This document shows, in pieces, positions 23,060 to 36,300 of a DNA stretch of 64,000 nucleotides. Source of the stretch: Smallanthus sonchifolius (Eukaryota > Streptophyta > Magnoliopsida > Asterales > Asteraceae); NCBI GenBank assembly GCA_023525975.1, contig CM042038.1:11665272-11729271 (forward strand). The letters run 5' to 3'. The position numbers and the translations under genes were made by a program. Each line of letters opens with the position of its first letter. Position 1 is the stretch's first letter. Below the pieces are notes generated by a model. That model was not told the DNA's origin. It did not search any database and saw nothing but the letters and a program-made list of their open reading frames with translations.

Positions 23060-23323
23060 GTTAAGGTAGGTTCTGAGGATGGACGGTGAGGCTTGGCTAG
23101 AGATGAAGAGTTACCCGACTGCTTTTGAAGACTGGCATCCCGTTATGTTTAGTTATGATGTAAATATGTTTTAAACTATGTTTACGCTTCCGCATGTATG
23201 AACAACGATTAAGTTATGTTTAAATGAAATTTCCGCTGCGTTATCTGATATTCATGTTTAAGAACTGCTTGTGAATGAGTAAATCCAATAAGTGAGGCCT
23301 CCCGGGTTTGGGGCCTCACAAGT

Positions 23324-23335
23324 TGGTATCAGAGC
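23324..23335 (+). other. Primer-binding site of E
   Basis: TGGTATCAGAGC, three bases after the 5' LTR end, is the classical plant primer-binding site complementary to the 3' end of initiator tRNA-Met. Confidence 0.95.
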
Positions 23336-23653
23336 AATAGTTTGAGAGATTCGGACACTCCCAGTGTCTGAACTTAAACTTTGAATGGGACCGAAAGCGG
23401 ATGCCAGTACGGGTAACTCGAGCCACAGCATCAGATATGAAGGTAGTATATATTTACGTATATAGTATGCCTTAGAAAGAGTTAGGAAAGGACTTGTGTT
23501 CTGATGGAATCACAAAGGTGGTGAAATAGAAATCGAAAGGTAGTGTAATGGTTAATTACAGATGGCCAGTGTATATTAACATCTTACAGTACTTATTGAA
23601 TTCTATTTGTTAACTAGCGTGATGACATTGGATTTCTTGCCTAATAGAACGAA

Positions 23654-26600
23654 ATGGCAAGGAGAGGGAACGGAAGGCGTGGTGGCCGTACCGGTGGTCG
23701 TACCGGCGGTCGAAATGGTGGGCGTGGCAGGATTCCTGCGCGCCAAGAACACAGTGAAGAAGGAAGTGTTCACACTGAACCGGCGGTTAGTGTGCATGAA
23801 GCTGAGCAGACACAGGTTGAAGAACAACCTTTCACTTTTGAACCAGAAGTGAGAGCAGCTATAGCTCGAGAATTCACAGAATTGATGAAGAATTCTCTGC
23901 CAGGTCTGTTGGCTGAAGCGTTGAAGCAGGTCAATGGGGAGGGTGGGTCTAGCGCGGCAATTGGTGCTCAGAACAATGAGACTGGCAATGCACCGCCTGC
24001 TCGCGGATGTGATTATAAGTCCTTTAAGGCATGTGACCCGCCGATACTCACTGGAAAGAAGGACGCGGTGGCTACATTTGATTGGGTGATCCGTATGGAA
24101 GCTGCTATTCGTCTGAGCGAGTGCCGAACGGATCAAGTGGTAAAATTTGCTGCTAACTCCTTGAGGGAGGAAGCATCCCATTGGTGGGAAGGTGTACGTC
24201 AAGCTAAAGGGAGCGAGATTGTGGATGCGATGATGTGGGCTGACTTGAAAACTTTGGTAATCAAGAATTTCTGCCCAAGGAACGAGATTGAAAAGAAGGG
24301 AGAGGGATCTCGTGCGAAGACGCGGGCGTACGCACTGACGCAGGATCAGGCTAGGAAGGATCCCGATGTGGCGTCAGGTACGTTCATCCTTGACAACACT
24401 CTTGTTTCTGTGTTATTTGATTCGGGCGCCAGTAAGAGTTTTATATCGGCGACTTTTTGTAAAAGAGTGAAGTATGCTGTGAGTAAGCTAGAAAGGGCCT
24501 TTAGCGTAGAGACCGCTGAGGGTAGAATTGCGAGAGTGACCGATGTAGTTGACAACTCCACGATAAAAATAGAAGGTCATAGGTTCCCTGTCAGATTGTT
24601 TGTTATGGTTTTGGGAGGGTTCGATGTCGTGCTGGGTATGGATTGGTTAACTGCCAACGAAGCACAAATCATATGTAAACGAAAGATAATCCGACTCAAG
24701 GCTCCGGATGGTAGCAAAGTCGAGGTTTTTGGAGATCGTGACGCCCCGATGCCAAATGTCATCTCAATGATTAAGGCAACGAATTATTTGAGGCGCGGAT
24801 GCGAGGCTTATCTGGTATATGTAATTGATAAGTGTAAGGAAGTGAAGGAACTAGACGATGTACCCGTGGTACGCGAGTACCCGGAGGTGTTTCCAGAGGA
24901 TTTGCCTGGGATACCACGCGATAGAGAAATTGAGTTCCGAATTGACTTAGTACCAGATGCCCAGCCCGTGGCTAAGGCTCCATATCGACTAGCACCAGTG
25001 GAAATGAAGGAACTTATGGTCCAACTAGACGAGTTACTTGAGAAAGGATTTATCCAACCGAGCATCTCGCCGTTGGGTGCTCCGGTATTGTTTGTAAAGA
25101 AGAAAGATGGTTCGATGAGAATGTGTATCGATTATCGTGAGTTGAATAAACGAACGGTGAAGAACAAGTACCCTTTACCAAGGATCGATGACCTGTTCGA
25201 CCAGTTGCAAGGCGCAAGTTGGTTTTCGAAAATCGACCTTCGGTCCGGGTACCATCAGTTGAAGGTGAGAGAAGAAGACATACCGAAAACTGCATTTCGC
25301 ACGCGTTATGGACATTTCGAGTTCCGCGTAATGTCTTTTGGATTAACGAACGCCCCCGCAGCGTTCATGGATTTAATGAATAGGGTGTGTCGACCGATGC
25401 TGGATCGATCGGTAATCGTGTTCATCGATGATATCCTTATCTACTCCAAGAATGAGGGTGATCACGCGTGTCATTTGAAGGAAGTGTTGGAAGCTCTAAG
25501 GAAGGAGAAGTTGTATGCTAAGTTCTCCAAATGCGCGTTCTGGCTTAGGGAAGTCCAATTCCTAGGTCACATCATTGGCCCGAACAGCATTATGGTTGAC
25601 CCAGCAAAGATAGTAACGGTAAGTGAATGGGACATTCCTAAGACGCAAACTGAAATCCGCAGTTTCTTGGGATTGGCAGGCTACTATCGGAGATTCATCC
25701 AGGATTTCTCGAAAATAGCTTCGCCATTGACAAAGTTGACTCGGAAAGAAGTTAAGTATGAATGGGGTTCGACCCAAGATGAGGCGTTTAAGAAATTGAA
25801 GGAAAAGCTAACTCAAGCTCCAGTCTTGGCCCTTCCCGAGGGCAGTGAAGATTTGGTGGTATACTCTGACGCTTCGGGTCAGGGATTGGGGTGTGTGTTG
25901 ATGCAGCGTGGTAGAGTGATTGCATATGCGTCGCGGCAGTTGAAAGTTCACGAAGTCAACTATCCGACTCACGATTTGGAACTTGCTGCTGTCGTATTTG
26001 CATTGAAAATATGGAGGCACTACCTGTACGGGGTAAAGTTTACTATTTACTCCGACCACAAAAGTTTGAAGTACTTCTTCGAACAAAAGGAGCTTAATAT
26101 GAGGCAGAGGAGATGGTTGGAACTCCTGAAGGACTATGACTGTGAAATAATGTACCATCCTGGAAAGGCAAACGTGGTGGCTGACGCTCTAAGCCGAAAG
26201 GATGTGCCTACTCCTATTAGAGTGAAAGCTTGCCAGTTGGTGGTAACATCGGATATGATGAGAGAAATCGAAAGAGCTCAAGATGAAGCTTTGAAGGAAG
26301 AAAATATAAAGAAAGAAAGGATGGTTGGCCAACGGGACAAGTTGGAATATAACACCCTCGGTGTTAGAACGTGTTATGGACGGATATGGATACCTATGGG
26401 TGGCGAACTTAGGAGCAAAATCTTGGATGAGGCTCATAAGTCTCGTTACTCTATCCATCCCGGTACCAATAAAATGTACCAAGATCTGAAGAGGGAATAC
26501 TGGTGGCCTGGAATGAAATGTGATGTGACGAAGTATGTAAGCAAGTGCTTGACTTGCTCGCAAGTAAAGGCTGAACACCAGAAACCGTATGGAAAGATTC

Positions 26601-27685
26601 AACCACTTGACATACCAGAATGGAAGTGGGAACACATTACCATGGACTTCATAACTAAGCTACCTCGCACAGCTAAAGGTCATGACGCCATTTGGGTAAT
26701 TGTGGACCGTTTAACGAAGAGTGCTCATTTCCTACCTATTCGCGAGGCGTTCTCGTCGGAAAGGTTAGCGGAGGTATTTATCAACGAAGTAGTAGCGCGG
26801 CATGGGTTGCCATTGACGATCGTATCTGACCGGGACACACGATTCACATCGAGGTTCTGGAAAAGATTTCACGAGGCGATGGGCACGAGGCTTAATATCA
26901 GCACAGCATACCACCCGCAAACGGATGGTCAGTCCGAAAGAACCATTCAGACTTTGGAGGATATGCTCCGTGCTTGTATTATTGACTTCGGTGGCAGTTG
27001 GGACAGCCATCTGCCGTTAGCCGAGTTCTCCTACAACAATAGTCATCACACGACGATAGGCATGCCGCCTTAAGAAATGTTGTATGGTAGAAGATGCAGG
27101 ACCCCGGTTTGTTGGGGTGAGATTGGACAGAAGGAATTGGGAAGTCTTGAAGTTATAAAAGAAACATCAGAAAGGTTTGATCAAATCAAAGCTCGAATGA
27201 AGGCCGCACAAGATCGTCAGAAATCCTACGCGGATAAACGACGAAGGCCTATTGAGTTTGATGTTGGGGACAGGGTAATGCTGAAAGTGTCCCCCTGGAA
27301 GGGAATCATTCGATTCAGAAAGAGAGGAAAGTTAAGTCCGAGGTTTGTCGGACCGTTCAGGATAATGGCACGGGTTGGTGAAGTCGCTTATCGGTTGGAG
27401 TTGCCTGATGAGTTAAGTGGGATTCATCCTACCTTCCATGTATCACACTTGCGAAAGTGTTTGGCGGATGAATCGGCTCACGTACCACTTACTGACATCG
27501 AGGTCGACAACAGCCTTAATTACATCGAGGAACCCATGGCTATCTTAGACCGAAAGGAGAAACGTTTGCGAAACAAAGTGATCCAATTGGTTAAAGTCCA
27601 ATGGAGGCACCGAAAGGGATCGGAGGCTACATGGGAAACGGAGGCAGAAATGAGGGAGTCGTACCCTAAATTATTTGACTTGTGA
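23654..27685 (+). pseudogene. Gag-pol polyprotein of E, with a gag deletion and a nonsense codon
   Basis: Open from ATG 23654 to TAA 27071-27073 (1,139 residues), then in the same frame to 27685. Order by residue: Arg/Gly-rich N-terminus; gag core about 115-215 (ending [11 protein letters not shown]); protease Asp256 (FDSGASKSF); reverse transcriptase with FIDDILIYS at 591-599; RNase H from Asp739 (YSDASG); integrase HHCC finger from His928; integrase D998, D1059, E1095, a D,D35E spacing. After the stop come the integrase C-terminus and a chromodomain-like end. Gag goes directly from EIEKK to the protease lead-in, with no capsid C-terminal half and no CCHC knuckle, yet the frame is kept. The TAA lies where relatives have an aromatic residue before EMLYGR; one base change from a Tyr codon would produce it. 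Particle assembly and integration in cis are probably lost. Confidence 0.92.
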
Positions 27686-27711
27686 TAGGTTTCGGGGACG
27701 AAACCTATTAT

Positions 27712-27723
27712 AAGGGGGGTAGA
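27712..27723 (+). other. Polypurine tract of E
   Basis: AAGGGGGGTAGA ends two bases before the 3' LTR. It is the expected plus-strand priming site; one T interrupts the purines. Confidence 0.8.
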
Positions 27724-27725
27724 CT

Positions 27726-29721
27726 TGTAACATCCCAAAATGACGAAAAATAAAGTTAACGAGTTCAAGCGGGCCGAAGTCGGGCCGGGTCAGTCGCGAA
27801 CCGGGCTTGGGGAGGTTTCCCCTATAAATAGTCCAAGGCACTCATTCTTCTGCTCTTTGACATTCTAGAGAGAGAAAACCGTAGAGAGAGAAAGTGTCGG
27901 AATCGCACAAGATTGCACCCGCTCGTGTCTCCTGCACTCGTGAAGAGAACCTCCAAAGCGGAATCGTCATCCAGGTAACCATTCGAGCTAAATCTGAGTT
28001 TTTAGTTCGTTTTTGGGTTTTCGGGTCTTGGGTGAAAATCGGACGTTTTTGTGGATGAAACTGAAAGATAATCATAGAATCGAATTCCTTAATGGAAAAC
28101 GAACGTTTTGGATGCAACATGTTCGGGATCTTGACATGATCAGACCCGAAATGCGAAAGTTAGGGTTTTCGCGAAGAACAGGTCGTGCGCACTTGCTAAG
28201 TGCGCACGGAGCAGGTCCTGCGCACTTGCTAAGTGCGCAGGAGGAGGAACCTGCGCACTTGCTAAATGCGCAGGAGGAAGGACCTGCGCACTTGCTAAGT
28301 GCGCAGGAGGCAGAGTCTGCGCACTTGCTAAGTGCGCAGGCAGCAGGGTCTGCGCACTTGCTAAGTGCGCAGACATCAGACTGGTTAAGTAAAGTTAGTA
28401 TGTTTAGAAGGGTTAAACCGTTAGAGTCGGTAATGGTCTGATGTGTATGTAACTACTCAATTCAGATCGTACGTGAATTCGTTGGACCTTCGTTTAGGAC
28501 AACCGAGACTAGCTTATCAGGTGAGTTCTAGAAGCCCTCTTTTAAATGTTTTTATATAATGTTTTCGGGCTGGTGTGTACACGTATGAAATGTTGTTTTA
28601 TAAAATGATTTTTATGAAACTACGTTTACGAAAGGAAATGATTTGGAACGAAGGATTTATGGAAAGAAAGTTTATGAACGGAATGTTTACGAACGAATGT
28701 TATAAAGAAATGGTTTAATGAAAAGGTAAAGGGTTTTGAAAGTGAAGGAAAGGTTTTATGAAAAGAAAACAAAAAGGGGCAAAGGTTTTAAAGAAGTCAT
28801 TACAAATCTAATCTGTCGAATGAATGGAATTGACGAATGAAGTCTGGGAATGTGATTCCCAGCCTTGTGGTAGATTATGGACAGCGAGCCATAGTTACCA
28901 CAAGAACAACATGGGCAATGTCTTTGTGGCATGTCAATGGTTTTGATGTTGTACAACTGGTAAAGGGAGTAACGACGGTTACTCGGGTGATGACGATCAT
29001 CCTAAGCGAACGAGGTAATGGGAAATCAATGACGGCGATACGTAACGGTTGATTTCCAAAGGAAAGATGCGTGTTGGGCAATGACGGCGATACGTAACGG
29101 TTGACCCCACGCATTGAAGGGTTGGGCAATGACGGCGATACGTAACGGTTGACCCAACGTAGTGGTATGGTTGTGGCAATGACGGCGATACGTAACGGTT
29201 GCCCACAACATTAAAAGTTCCTACGGGGACATAGAGACGCGTAACGATACAGATTTAGATAATAATGTATGACTTAAATGAATGTTAATGTTTTAAACAA
29301 ATGATTGTGTTTAAATATGCGAAGGTTTACGAATGAAAGGCCCTGTTTTCTTATACGAATGTTAAACCCTATTGAATGTTTGAATGATGAACCATTTCTT
29401 AAAACGAACGAAAACTAGAACTCACCAGCGTAGCTGACGTTTTTAAGTGTACACATTCAGGTTAAGGTAGGTTCTGAGGATGGACGGTGAGGCTTGGCTA
29501 GAGATGAAGAGTTACCCGACTGCTTTTGAAGACTGGCATCCCGTTATGTTTAGTTATGATGTAAATATGTTTTAAACTATGTTTACGCTTCCGCATGTAT
29601 GAACAACGATTAAGTTATGTTTAAATGAAATTTCCGCTGCGTTATCTGATATTCATGTTTAAGAACTGCTTGTGAATGAGTAAATCCAATAAGTGAGGCC
29701 TCCCGGGTTTGGGGCCTCACA
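27726..29721 (+). repeat. 3' LTR of element E
   Basis: 1,996 bases, 48 longer than the 5' LTR because the identical-loop hairpin series has four units (loops 29028-29050, 29080-29102, 29128-29150, 29178-29200) instead of three. The additional stem pairs TGCGTG-GGG with CCCCACGCA. Otherwise only four substitutions were found against the 5' LTR. Ends ...GGGGCCTCACA then GAGCT. Confidence 0.95.
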
Positions 29722-32236
29722 GAGCTCTTTGTTCGTAAACTCATGCAAACATAAGGTCGGGTCTTGTTCTCTTGTTACCATATGAAAGTGTTTGTAAATG
29801 TGTTTCATGTTTTCTCAAATGTATCAAACATTTATTTTTCATGCTTTCAAATACGTAAGCAAATGTGTTGTATAAGTATGTTTCTCCCCCGATGTTTACA
29901 AAACATTAAAAGCTAAAAGGGGGCCGTGAACTCACCTGGTGTCCGACGATACCCTAGCACAGTAATTGGTCAAGAAGTACTCGACTATACGAACCCTAAA
30001 CACAAAGGGTATATAAGTGTTAAGTCTTACTGTCTCAAGTGCAAATTATTCACCCGACATAACAAATGTCGTCAAGGATGTGTTCCTTTCAGGAAAAGAT
30101 ATTTTTGAGTTACGATCCGTTTATTATTAATATTTACTTCTCGACACACATTATACTTACCCAACTAAGTACAAATATGTACGTCATGATTGTTACATAG
30201 TTATATTCTTTTTATAAATATATGCATAACTATTTTTAGAAAAAGTATTCCACTTCTCGTCGTACAAATGCGAATAATATAACTCTTATTATTTATGTTT
30301 CTTAGCATATGTTTTTATTCAAGCTCCGGGTCTATCACGCATATAATTATATATAAACACTTGTTCCGACAAAAACGTGAATTATTTATTAGGGTTTCGA
30401 CGTAAACATTTTCTAGTAAAACGTATGCTCATTATTACTTTGATATAATTATATACGTCGTGCTTTCAAATCCATAAATGTCATGTGTCATATAATAATT
30501 TGTAATAATTATTTGAATCCATTAAATGGTTTTGTTTATCAAAATACATACGTGAGTTTTTAATGTTTAAAGTATCATTTTCTGAAAACGTATCCCTACC
30601 CATAGGTTACATTTATCGTCTTAGTGTCTTATACTTTGTAAAGCTCATGTTCATTTGGAACGACCAAAAATATATGTTGTCAAAATCGTCACGTATCTTT
30701 TAGAACGACATTTAATGGTCTAAGTTTTATACAAATGTACGTTTTCAAATATCGAAACGTATAGATCGAAACATATATATATATATATACATGCAACTAT
30801 GTTTACGTATTTACATATATTAATAGATCTATATGTTCTTCATGTTTTTAGATGACCAAATCTCATAACTTTCAGGATCTAAACTTCCATCTACCCGTGC
30901 TTGTAACATTTATTATTTAGAAACTTTTATGAACAAAACTATATATATGTACACATTCATATATACCTACGACACACATATATATACATATATTCATGTT
31001 TTTAAACTTTGGATCAAGCTTAATTTTCTTGGTAGTTCAGTTTGGTTAGCAAGCTTTATGAAAACATCCCATGTTTATGGTGAAGAAAGTGCATATATGG
31101 ACATGATTCAAGAAAATAACGTGAAATATAAAGATGAAATGGATGGAAATCTTTACCACTAGACATGCTAGGGAAGATAATAACATAGATGATGATTTAT
31201 GTAGAGGAAGAGCAAGATCTTGAGCTCCTAGCTTGATTTCTTGAGTATAACACTTAAGATCTTCTTAAATCACCAAATGAAGATGATTCTTGCTTGAATT
31301 ATAGATCTTGATATTTGAAATTGGTGGGTGTGTGTGGGGATAGAGTGAACCGAGAGAAAGATGAGATTGAGTGTGATCTTGCCCAAATAGTCATCATGAG
31401 ATGGAGATGTTTGAGTGGAGTGTTAAGCAAAAGACCATGAAGGTGGGGTGGTGAGTTGGTGGTGGCATGAACCACTTCAATAAGCAAAAGGTTGAGTGTG
31501 GGTTTAGTCATAATCACTATTATGAGATAGGATGCTTGAGTGTTGTGGTCTTTTTAATATGGGTATTTATTCAAATGAGCTGGTATTTAAATTATCTAAC
31601 GTGTATACCTCAATAGCATAATAGTTGGTATTATAAAAGTCGTTCGTGTTTTATATAGTTTTAAGTTCCAACTAATTATGGATAACGTATCCTTAATTAT
31701 ATACAACTAGATGTTTATATATCTATATTTATCTAGTTGTTACTGTACGTGATGATGCCTATGAGAGGTTCGTCGTAAATTCCTACGAGTGTATACAAAC
31801 TTTTGAATTATTCGCGTCGCAAAATATATTGCACATATCTTTTGAATTTCTATACGACGAAATGGTTATTTTTGAATTTATTACCAACGTTCGTATCCTG
31901 TGGAATGTGTATATATATCTCTATATATATATTTATTAAATGACACGGGGGTTGGGGGTTGTCATAGTCAAACTCCATAATTATGAGGATTTGACACCTT
32001 GAGTGGAGTACACTCATCCTCTTGATGATGACGACGTGATGTTTGAGTGTAGTACACTCTTCATCATAATCATGATAACAAGGCCTTTGAGTGGAGTGTG
32101 AGTTAAGCAAGAATGATGACAAGTTGGTGTTGTTGGTTGGTTTAAATGCAGTGTACTACCCGCAATTAATACTCGTTTTAATAAATCAAATTTGAAGTTG
32201 TCAGTATGTAATATATATGTATATATAAATGTATAT

Positions 32237-32237
32237 T

Positions 32238-32269
<32 letters not shown>
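32237..32269. repeat. TA microsatellite in LTR F
   Basis: A pure alternating TA run of about 30 bases, likely polymorphic in length. Confidence 0.85.
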
Positions 32270-32270
<1 letters not shown>

Positions 32271-32710
32271 TCTTAGTTTAGACGCGATAACGAACTTGAA
32301 TGAAGGCGTTCAAGTTTACGTATATTTTTAGTTGTAAATGTGTTCGCTCACATTTTATAAGCATCCTGAGAGAATAATTTACAACGACAATTCTAGAAAA
32401 ATGTTTTTTTTACGAGAATCTTTATATAATATATATTAAAGATTTAGTATTCGGAACATGATCGTTTATTTAGAATATAATCCTAAATATTTTTCCGTTG
32501 TAATAATTAATTGCTATCGTTTGTGTTATACGGATTTTACATCCGTATGAACCGGCAATTCTTATAATTATTACGGTGTAAAACGATCGTTGCATTATGT
32601 TCGCTAGACTTTTATCATTTCAAGAGCATGATTCTGAGTGATTCAGGAAATATGTTAACGTAAACACATTTAAGTCGTGTACGTATGCTTTGGAAATGTC
32701 GGGTGTCACA

Positions 32711-33357
32711 ACAAATCTCTCGGAGGTGGCAGCGAGCGGGGGCGGTGATAACAAAGGCGTTGACCGGTGGTTGGTGGTGGCAGGGTGGTCAGCACCAACG
32801 GTCGCGCGTGGGCGATCCAGTGGTAGGTGGTGGTGACGGCGATGACGAGTGGTTGGTGATGGTCGGGGTGGTCGATGGCGGGGAGAGTGGGCGACAATGG
32901 TGGGGGAGGGGGTCGGTGTCGACGATTGGTCGGGGGCCGGCGGTGACAAGACATTGGTTTGTCACTCAAATGGATTAGGAATTCAAAATTATTTAATAGA
33001 CTCCGACTGATTTAAATTCAAATCATTTGTACAAATTACAATCCAAATCCAATTCCTTTGACAAATTCAAATTCCTTCAAAAACATTTCATGAACTAAAC
33101 GCGACATTAAATTTTTTAATAAATAAATAGAATTTAGTTTTTTTTTTTTTTGATATTTGAGTGGTATTGTAGTCGATAGGATTCATGTGGAGGTTACAAG
33201 TCACGATATTGGTGAGGCAACGGAAAACGGGTGATGCGTGTGAAATGTGATCAACTCCTTCACTTTTTCTTCCTCTCTCATCAACAATCAAATCATACCT
33301 CTATTTCCAACCATAAACCTTAGCTTTCTTCCTCCATTACTGCTAGAAAACTGAGAT
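32711..33357. other. Spacer with G-rich low-complexity tract, then 5' flank of the SDR gene
   Basis: 32715-32950 is G-rich with repeated GGTGGT and GGCGG words, open in several frames on both strands. This is a composition effect and no family is recognisable. The last 130 bases before 33358 are pyrimidine-rich (CTTTTTCTTCCTCTC) and are probably the 5' UTR of the dehydrogenase gene. Confidence 0.45.
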
Positions 33358-36300
33358 ATGTGGTGGCGTAGAAGACCAGGACCTTCCGGATTCTCGCAAT
33401 ATTCAACCGCCGAGCAGGTTACCGATGGGATTGACGCATCCGGACTCACCGCCATTGTTACAGGTTCAACCGCTTGTTCCTGCATTATTATTATTTGTGT
33501 TGTAACTTGTACGGTTCAAGGTGCTCAAATAAAACCCTATGAATGTGAATGTGAATGTGATGGTTCTAGGTCACCCTACGCAAAAAGGAATTTTCGTTTA
33601 ATGCTCTGCTATTATTAACACAATACAATTGTTATCTTCAATTACATAAGATCCGAGGGGAACTGGATATGGTTTTGTGCAACAGGCATAGTATATATTT
33701 ATATTTAAAATTATCCTACTAATATAATAAAAGTTTAATATAATTTCCTTTTAAATCCAATTCTAAAAATCAAAAGAAATTAGGTCCGCAAGCAAGATGG
33801 CTATAAACCTAGAGTTGATAAAATGTGTCATGTTGTGTTAACGTGACTAGTGAACCTGAACACAACACATTTAACTAAACGTGTCATTTTCTTAAATACA
33901 CTTGCATGTTTAATAAGTGGGGACACGACACAACTTTACACGTTTAACACGATTAATGTATCCGGTTCATTAACACTAATGACACGTTTAACATGATTAA
34001 ATATAAGCAATTCAATAACAGGAATGACATGTTTAAAACAATTATTGACACAATCCACTAAACACGGTTAAGAAATAACAATATGCAATTGAACAATAAA
34101 ATAAAACGTACCAAAAATTACAATCCAAATTTAATAATTTATAGAACTATATGTTTTGATAAACGTGTAATGTGACATATTAACCTATTTAACATGATAA
34201 GTTAAACGTGTTATGTGTGTCATAAACGGGTTAAGCGAGTTGAACCCATTCACACACGTTTTTAATTCGAATCTGTTTAACCCAAACACTAACACGTTTA
34301 TCTCCATGTCGACTCATGTCGTGTTAAGGAGTCGTGACATAAATTGCCTGGTCCATAAGTTGTGCTTGGCCTGTGGCTAAGAAAACTAGGGCTGTTCTAG
34401 TCTAATTTTGTACCGGTTCAGGCAGGTTTTGGTGCCTAGACAGAGCCAAGCGTTAGCCTCTCATATCAAGGCATGCGCCTAGCTCGCCTTTGACTACATA
34501 AGGAAAACTCTAGTAAACAAGTTGGTGGTTGGGTTCAAGATAATAGTAGCCAGCAGGATCTATGTAGTTGGGTGTTCCTTCAAAATGAAAAATAAAAAAA
34601 GATTTAATTACACCAATCATTAAAACTGATATCAACCACATAACATCTTTTGCAGCTTAAAAGTAAAAACTTACTGTCAGTTTTGGTAGTATAAAGTACT
34701 TGGTTTACTTTCATATAGATACTATATTTTGCTCATATATAACAATCACAGGAGGATCAAGTGGCATAGGGCGTGAGACAGCGCGAGTCCTAGCCCTCCG
34801 TGGGGCCCATGTGGTGATGGGAGTCAGGAACATGGCTGCTGGCAAACAGGTTCAAGAAGCAATAGTGAAAGAAATCCCAACAGCCAAAGTTGATGCATTG
34901 GAGTTGGATCTTAGTTCCATGGAATCAGTTAGGAAATTCGCCTTCGATTTTAACTCAAGTGGTCAATCATTAAACTTGTTAATGTAAGAAAATAGAACAC
35001 TGATTTATTTCACTCTCCACACTATTCAGAAAGATACAGTTTGACCCTTAAAGTTAAATCAATGATTTTCAATTTAAGAAATGACATACTTTTGATCACA
35101 CAATTAACTTTAATTATTTCTCATTCTGGTATACCCTACACACAATAAACTTTTATCATGGTGATCGTTAATTTTAACAAATATCTAAAAAAAACTTGTA
35201 CCTTTTTTGGAATGGCGTGACTATGCATTTGCATGGTTATTTACTTATTCTGGTTTACAAAGGCTAAAGCTTTATGTTTTTGTCAATGTTGGTTTTGTTT
35301 AGAAACAATGCAGGTATAATGATGACTCCATTCATGCTTTCTAAAGATAACATAGAACTACAGTTTGCCACCAATCATCTAGGTATTCTTTAGATTAAAT
35401 CGTTCTTTTTGCATTCAGTTAAAGGTGATATCTTTGCTAAACCATGATGTTTGTCTGTTTGCAGGTCATTTTCTTCTTACCCATCTGTTGCTTGACAATA
35501 TGAAGACAACGGCCCGTGAAAGTAAGAGAGAGGGAAGGATTGTGAATGTTTCATCAGAGGCCCATAGGATTACTTATCCTCAAGGAATTCGTTTCAACAA
35601 AATCAATGATGAAAAGCAGTAAGTTTTAAAGAAATAACTTCACTCTAAAATTGTTTCATTACAATACAACGGCACCGCACTTTTGTTATCATAGTTCTCA
35701 TTTATGGAGTTTTGTTTTCCCTCAAGGTGGCAAAATGGGTTGGCTTGAAACACTTTTTGTCCAAAGTTTTCAATTTTTACAAGTTATTAGTTTCTTTTAC
35801 ATATGATATACAAAAATTGTATTATTTCAATATATACTTTTTTTAATAAAATGTTTTAGGAAGTATTAGCATTAAGAATACACTTTGGGTGCTTTTGACA
35901 TGTTTGACCCATTTCCTTGTAGGCAATTTCTTTTATTTTACTCTTTTGGACAATGTTTTCATAAATGGACCGGCCAGGCCGCCTTACTAGTCCACTGGTT
36001 GGATTAGTCAAACTGGTTTCAAAATCCAGATGACGTCATAGTAATTGAAAATTTAAAAATATATATAAAAGTAATTTAAAACAAAAAAAAAACTATTTTA
36101 TCTTTATCAAATGAAGGCGGTTCAAATGTGGACTATGTGGTTGGTTCAATCTGGCCCGGTTTTGAAAACATTGGTTTTGGTATGTTAGAGCATTCACAAC
36201 CCGTTTGGTATAATTATGTGAGTAAGTTTTGTATATTTTAAGGAGTGGTTTAAAGTGGTTGTGAGTGGAGGAGAGAGAAAAGATATAAGGTTTTTGTAAA

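Larger units (their letters stand above)
21373..23320 (+). repeat. 5' LTR of element E
   Basis: 1,948 bases, TGTAACATCCC...GGGGCCTCACA. TATAAATAG at 21470-21478 implies a very short U3 (about 130 bases) and a transcribed R-U5 of about 1.8 kb. It holds the 33-bp hairpin array, a predicted leader intron and a second hairpin cluster with three identical-loop units. Confidence 0.95.
21373..29721 (+). mobile_element. Full-length Ty3/gypsy chromovirus element E (8.35 kb, Tekay-like)
   Basis: Complete element with 5' LTR 21373-23320, primer-binding site, a gag-pol reading frame, a polypurine tract and 3' LTR 27726-29721, flanked by GAGCT at 21368-21372 and 29722-29726. Domain order protease, reverse transcriptase, RNase H, integrase, chromodomain places it in Ty3/gypsy chromoviruses; the C-terminal chromodomain-like tail (AILDRKEKRLRNK...LVKVQWRH) suggests the Tekay/Del lineage. 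The LTRs differ by four substitutions (21412, 21571, 21614, 22541) and one 48-bp unit, so insertion is recent. The protein is damaged (see gag-pol entry), so this copy is probably non-autonomous. It sits inside LTR F. Confidence 0.97.
14916..32710 (-). mobile_element. Solo LTR F, outermost element of the nest
   Basis: Minus orientation: left end TGTCACACCCCCAATATT, right end CGGGTGTCACA, flanked by identical ACAAA at 14911-14915 and 32711-32715. Its own sequence is 14916-15770, 21333-21372 and 29727-32710 (about 3.9 kb); the rest is nested elements D (with C inside) and E. It has the family blocks on the minus strand: donor CAG|GTGAGTTCACGG (donor GT at 29935-29934), TGTTGACAC branch-like motif with acceptor TTTTTCAG|GAAA (15176-15175), and GTTAGTCGCGCTAACC near 15700. 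Both D and E landed inside this predicted leader intron. An AAAT microsatellite lies near 14938. No coding region. Confidence 0.85.

Noticed and set aside
23607..27010. Several long open frames antisense or frame-shifted to the gag-pol of E
   Set aside because: Shadows of the gag-pol frame; no independent domain or start context.
32620..32978. Overlapping open frames in the G-rich tract on both strands
   Set aside because: Low-complexity composition (GGT/GGC words) keeps frames open. No domain or splice context was found, and part of it lies inside LTR F.
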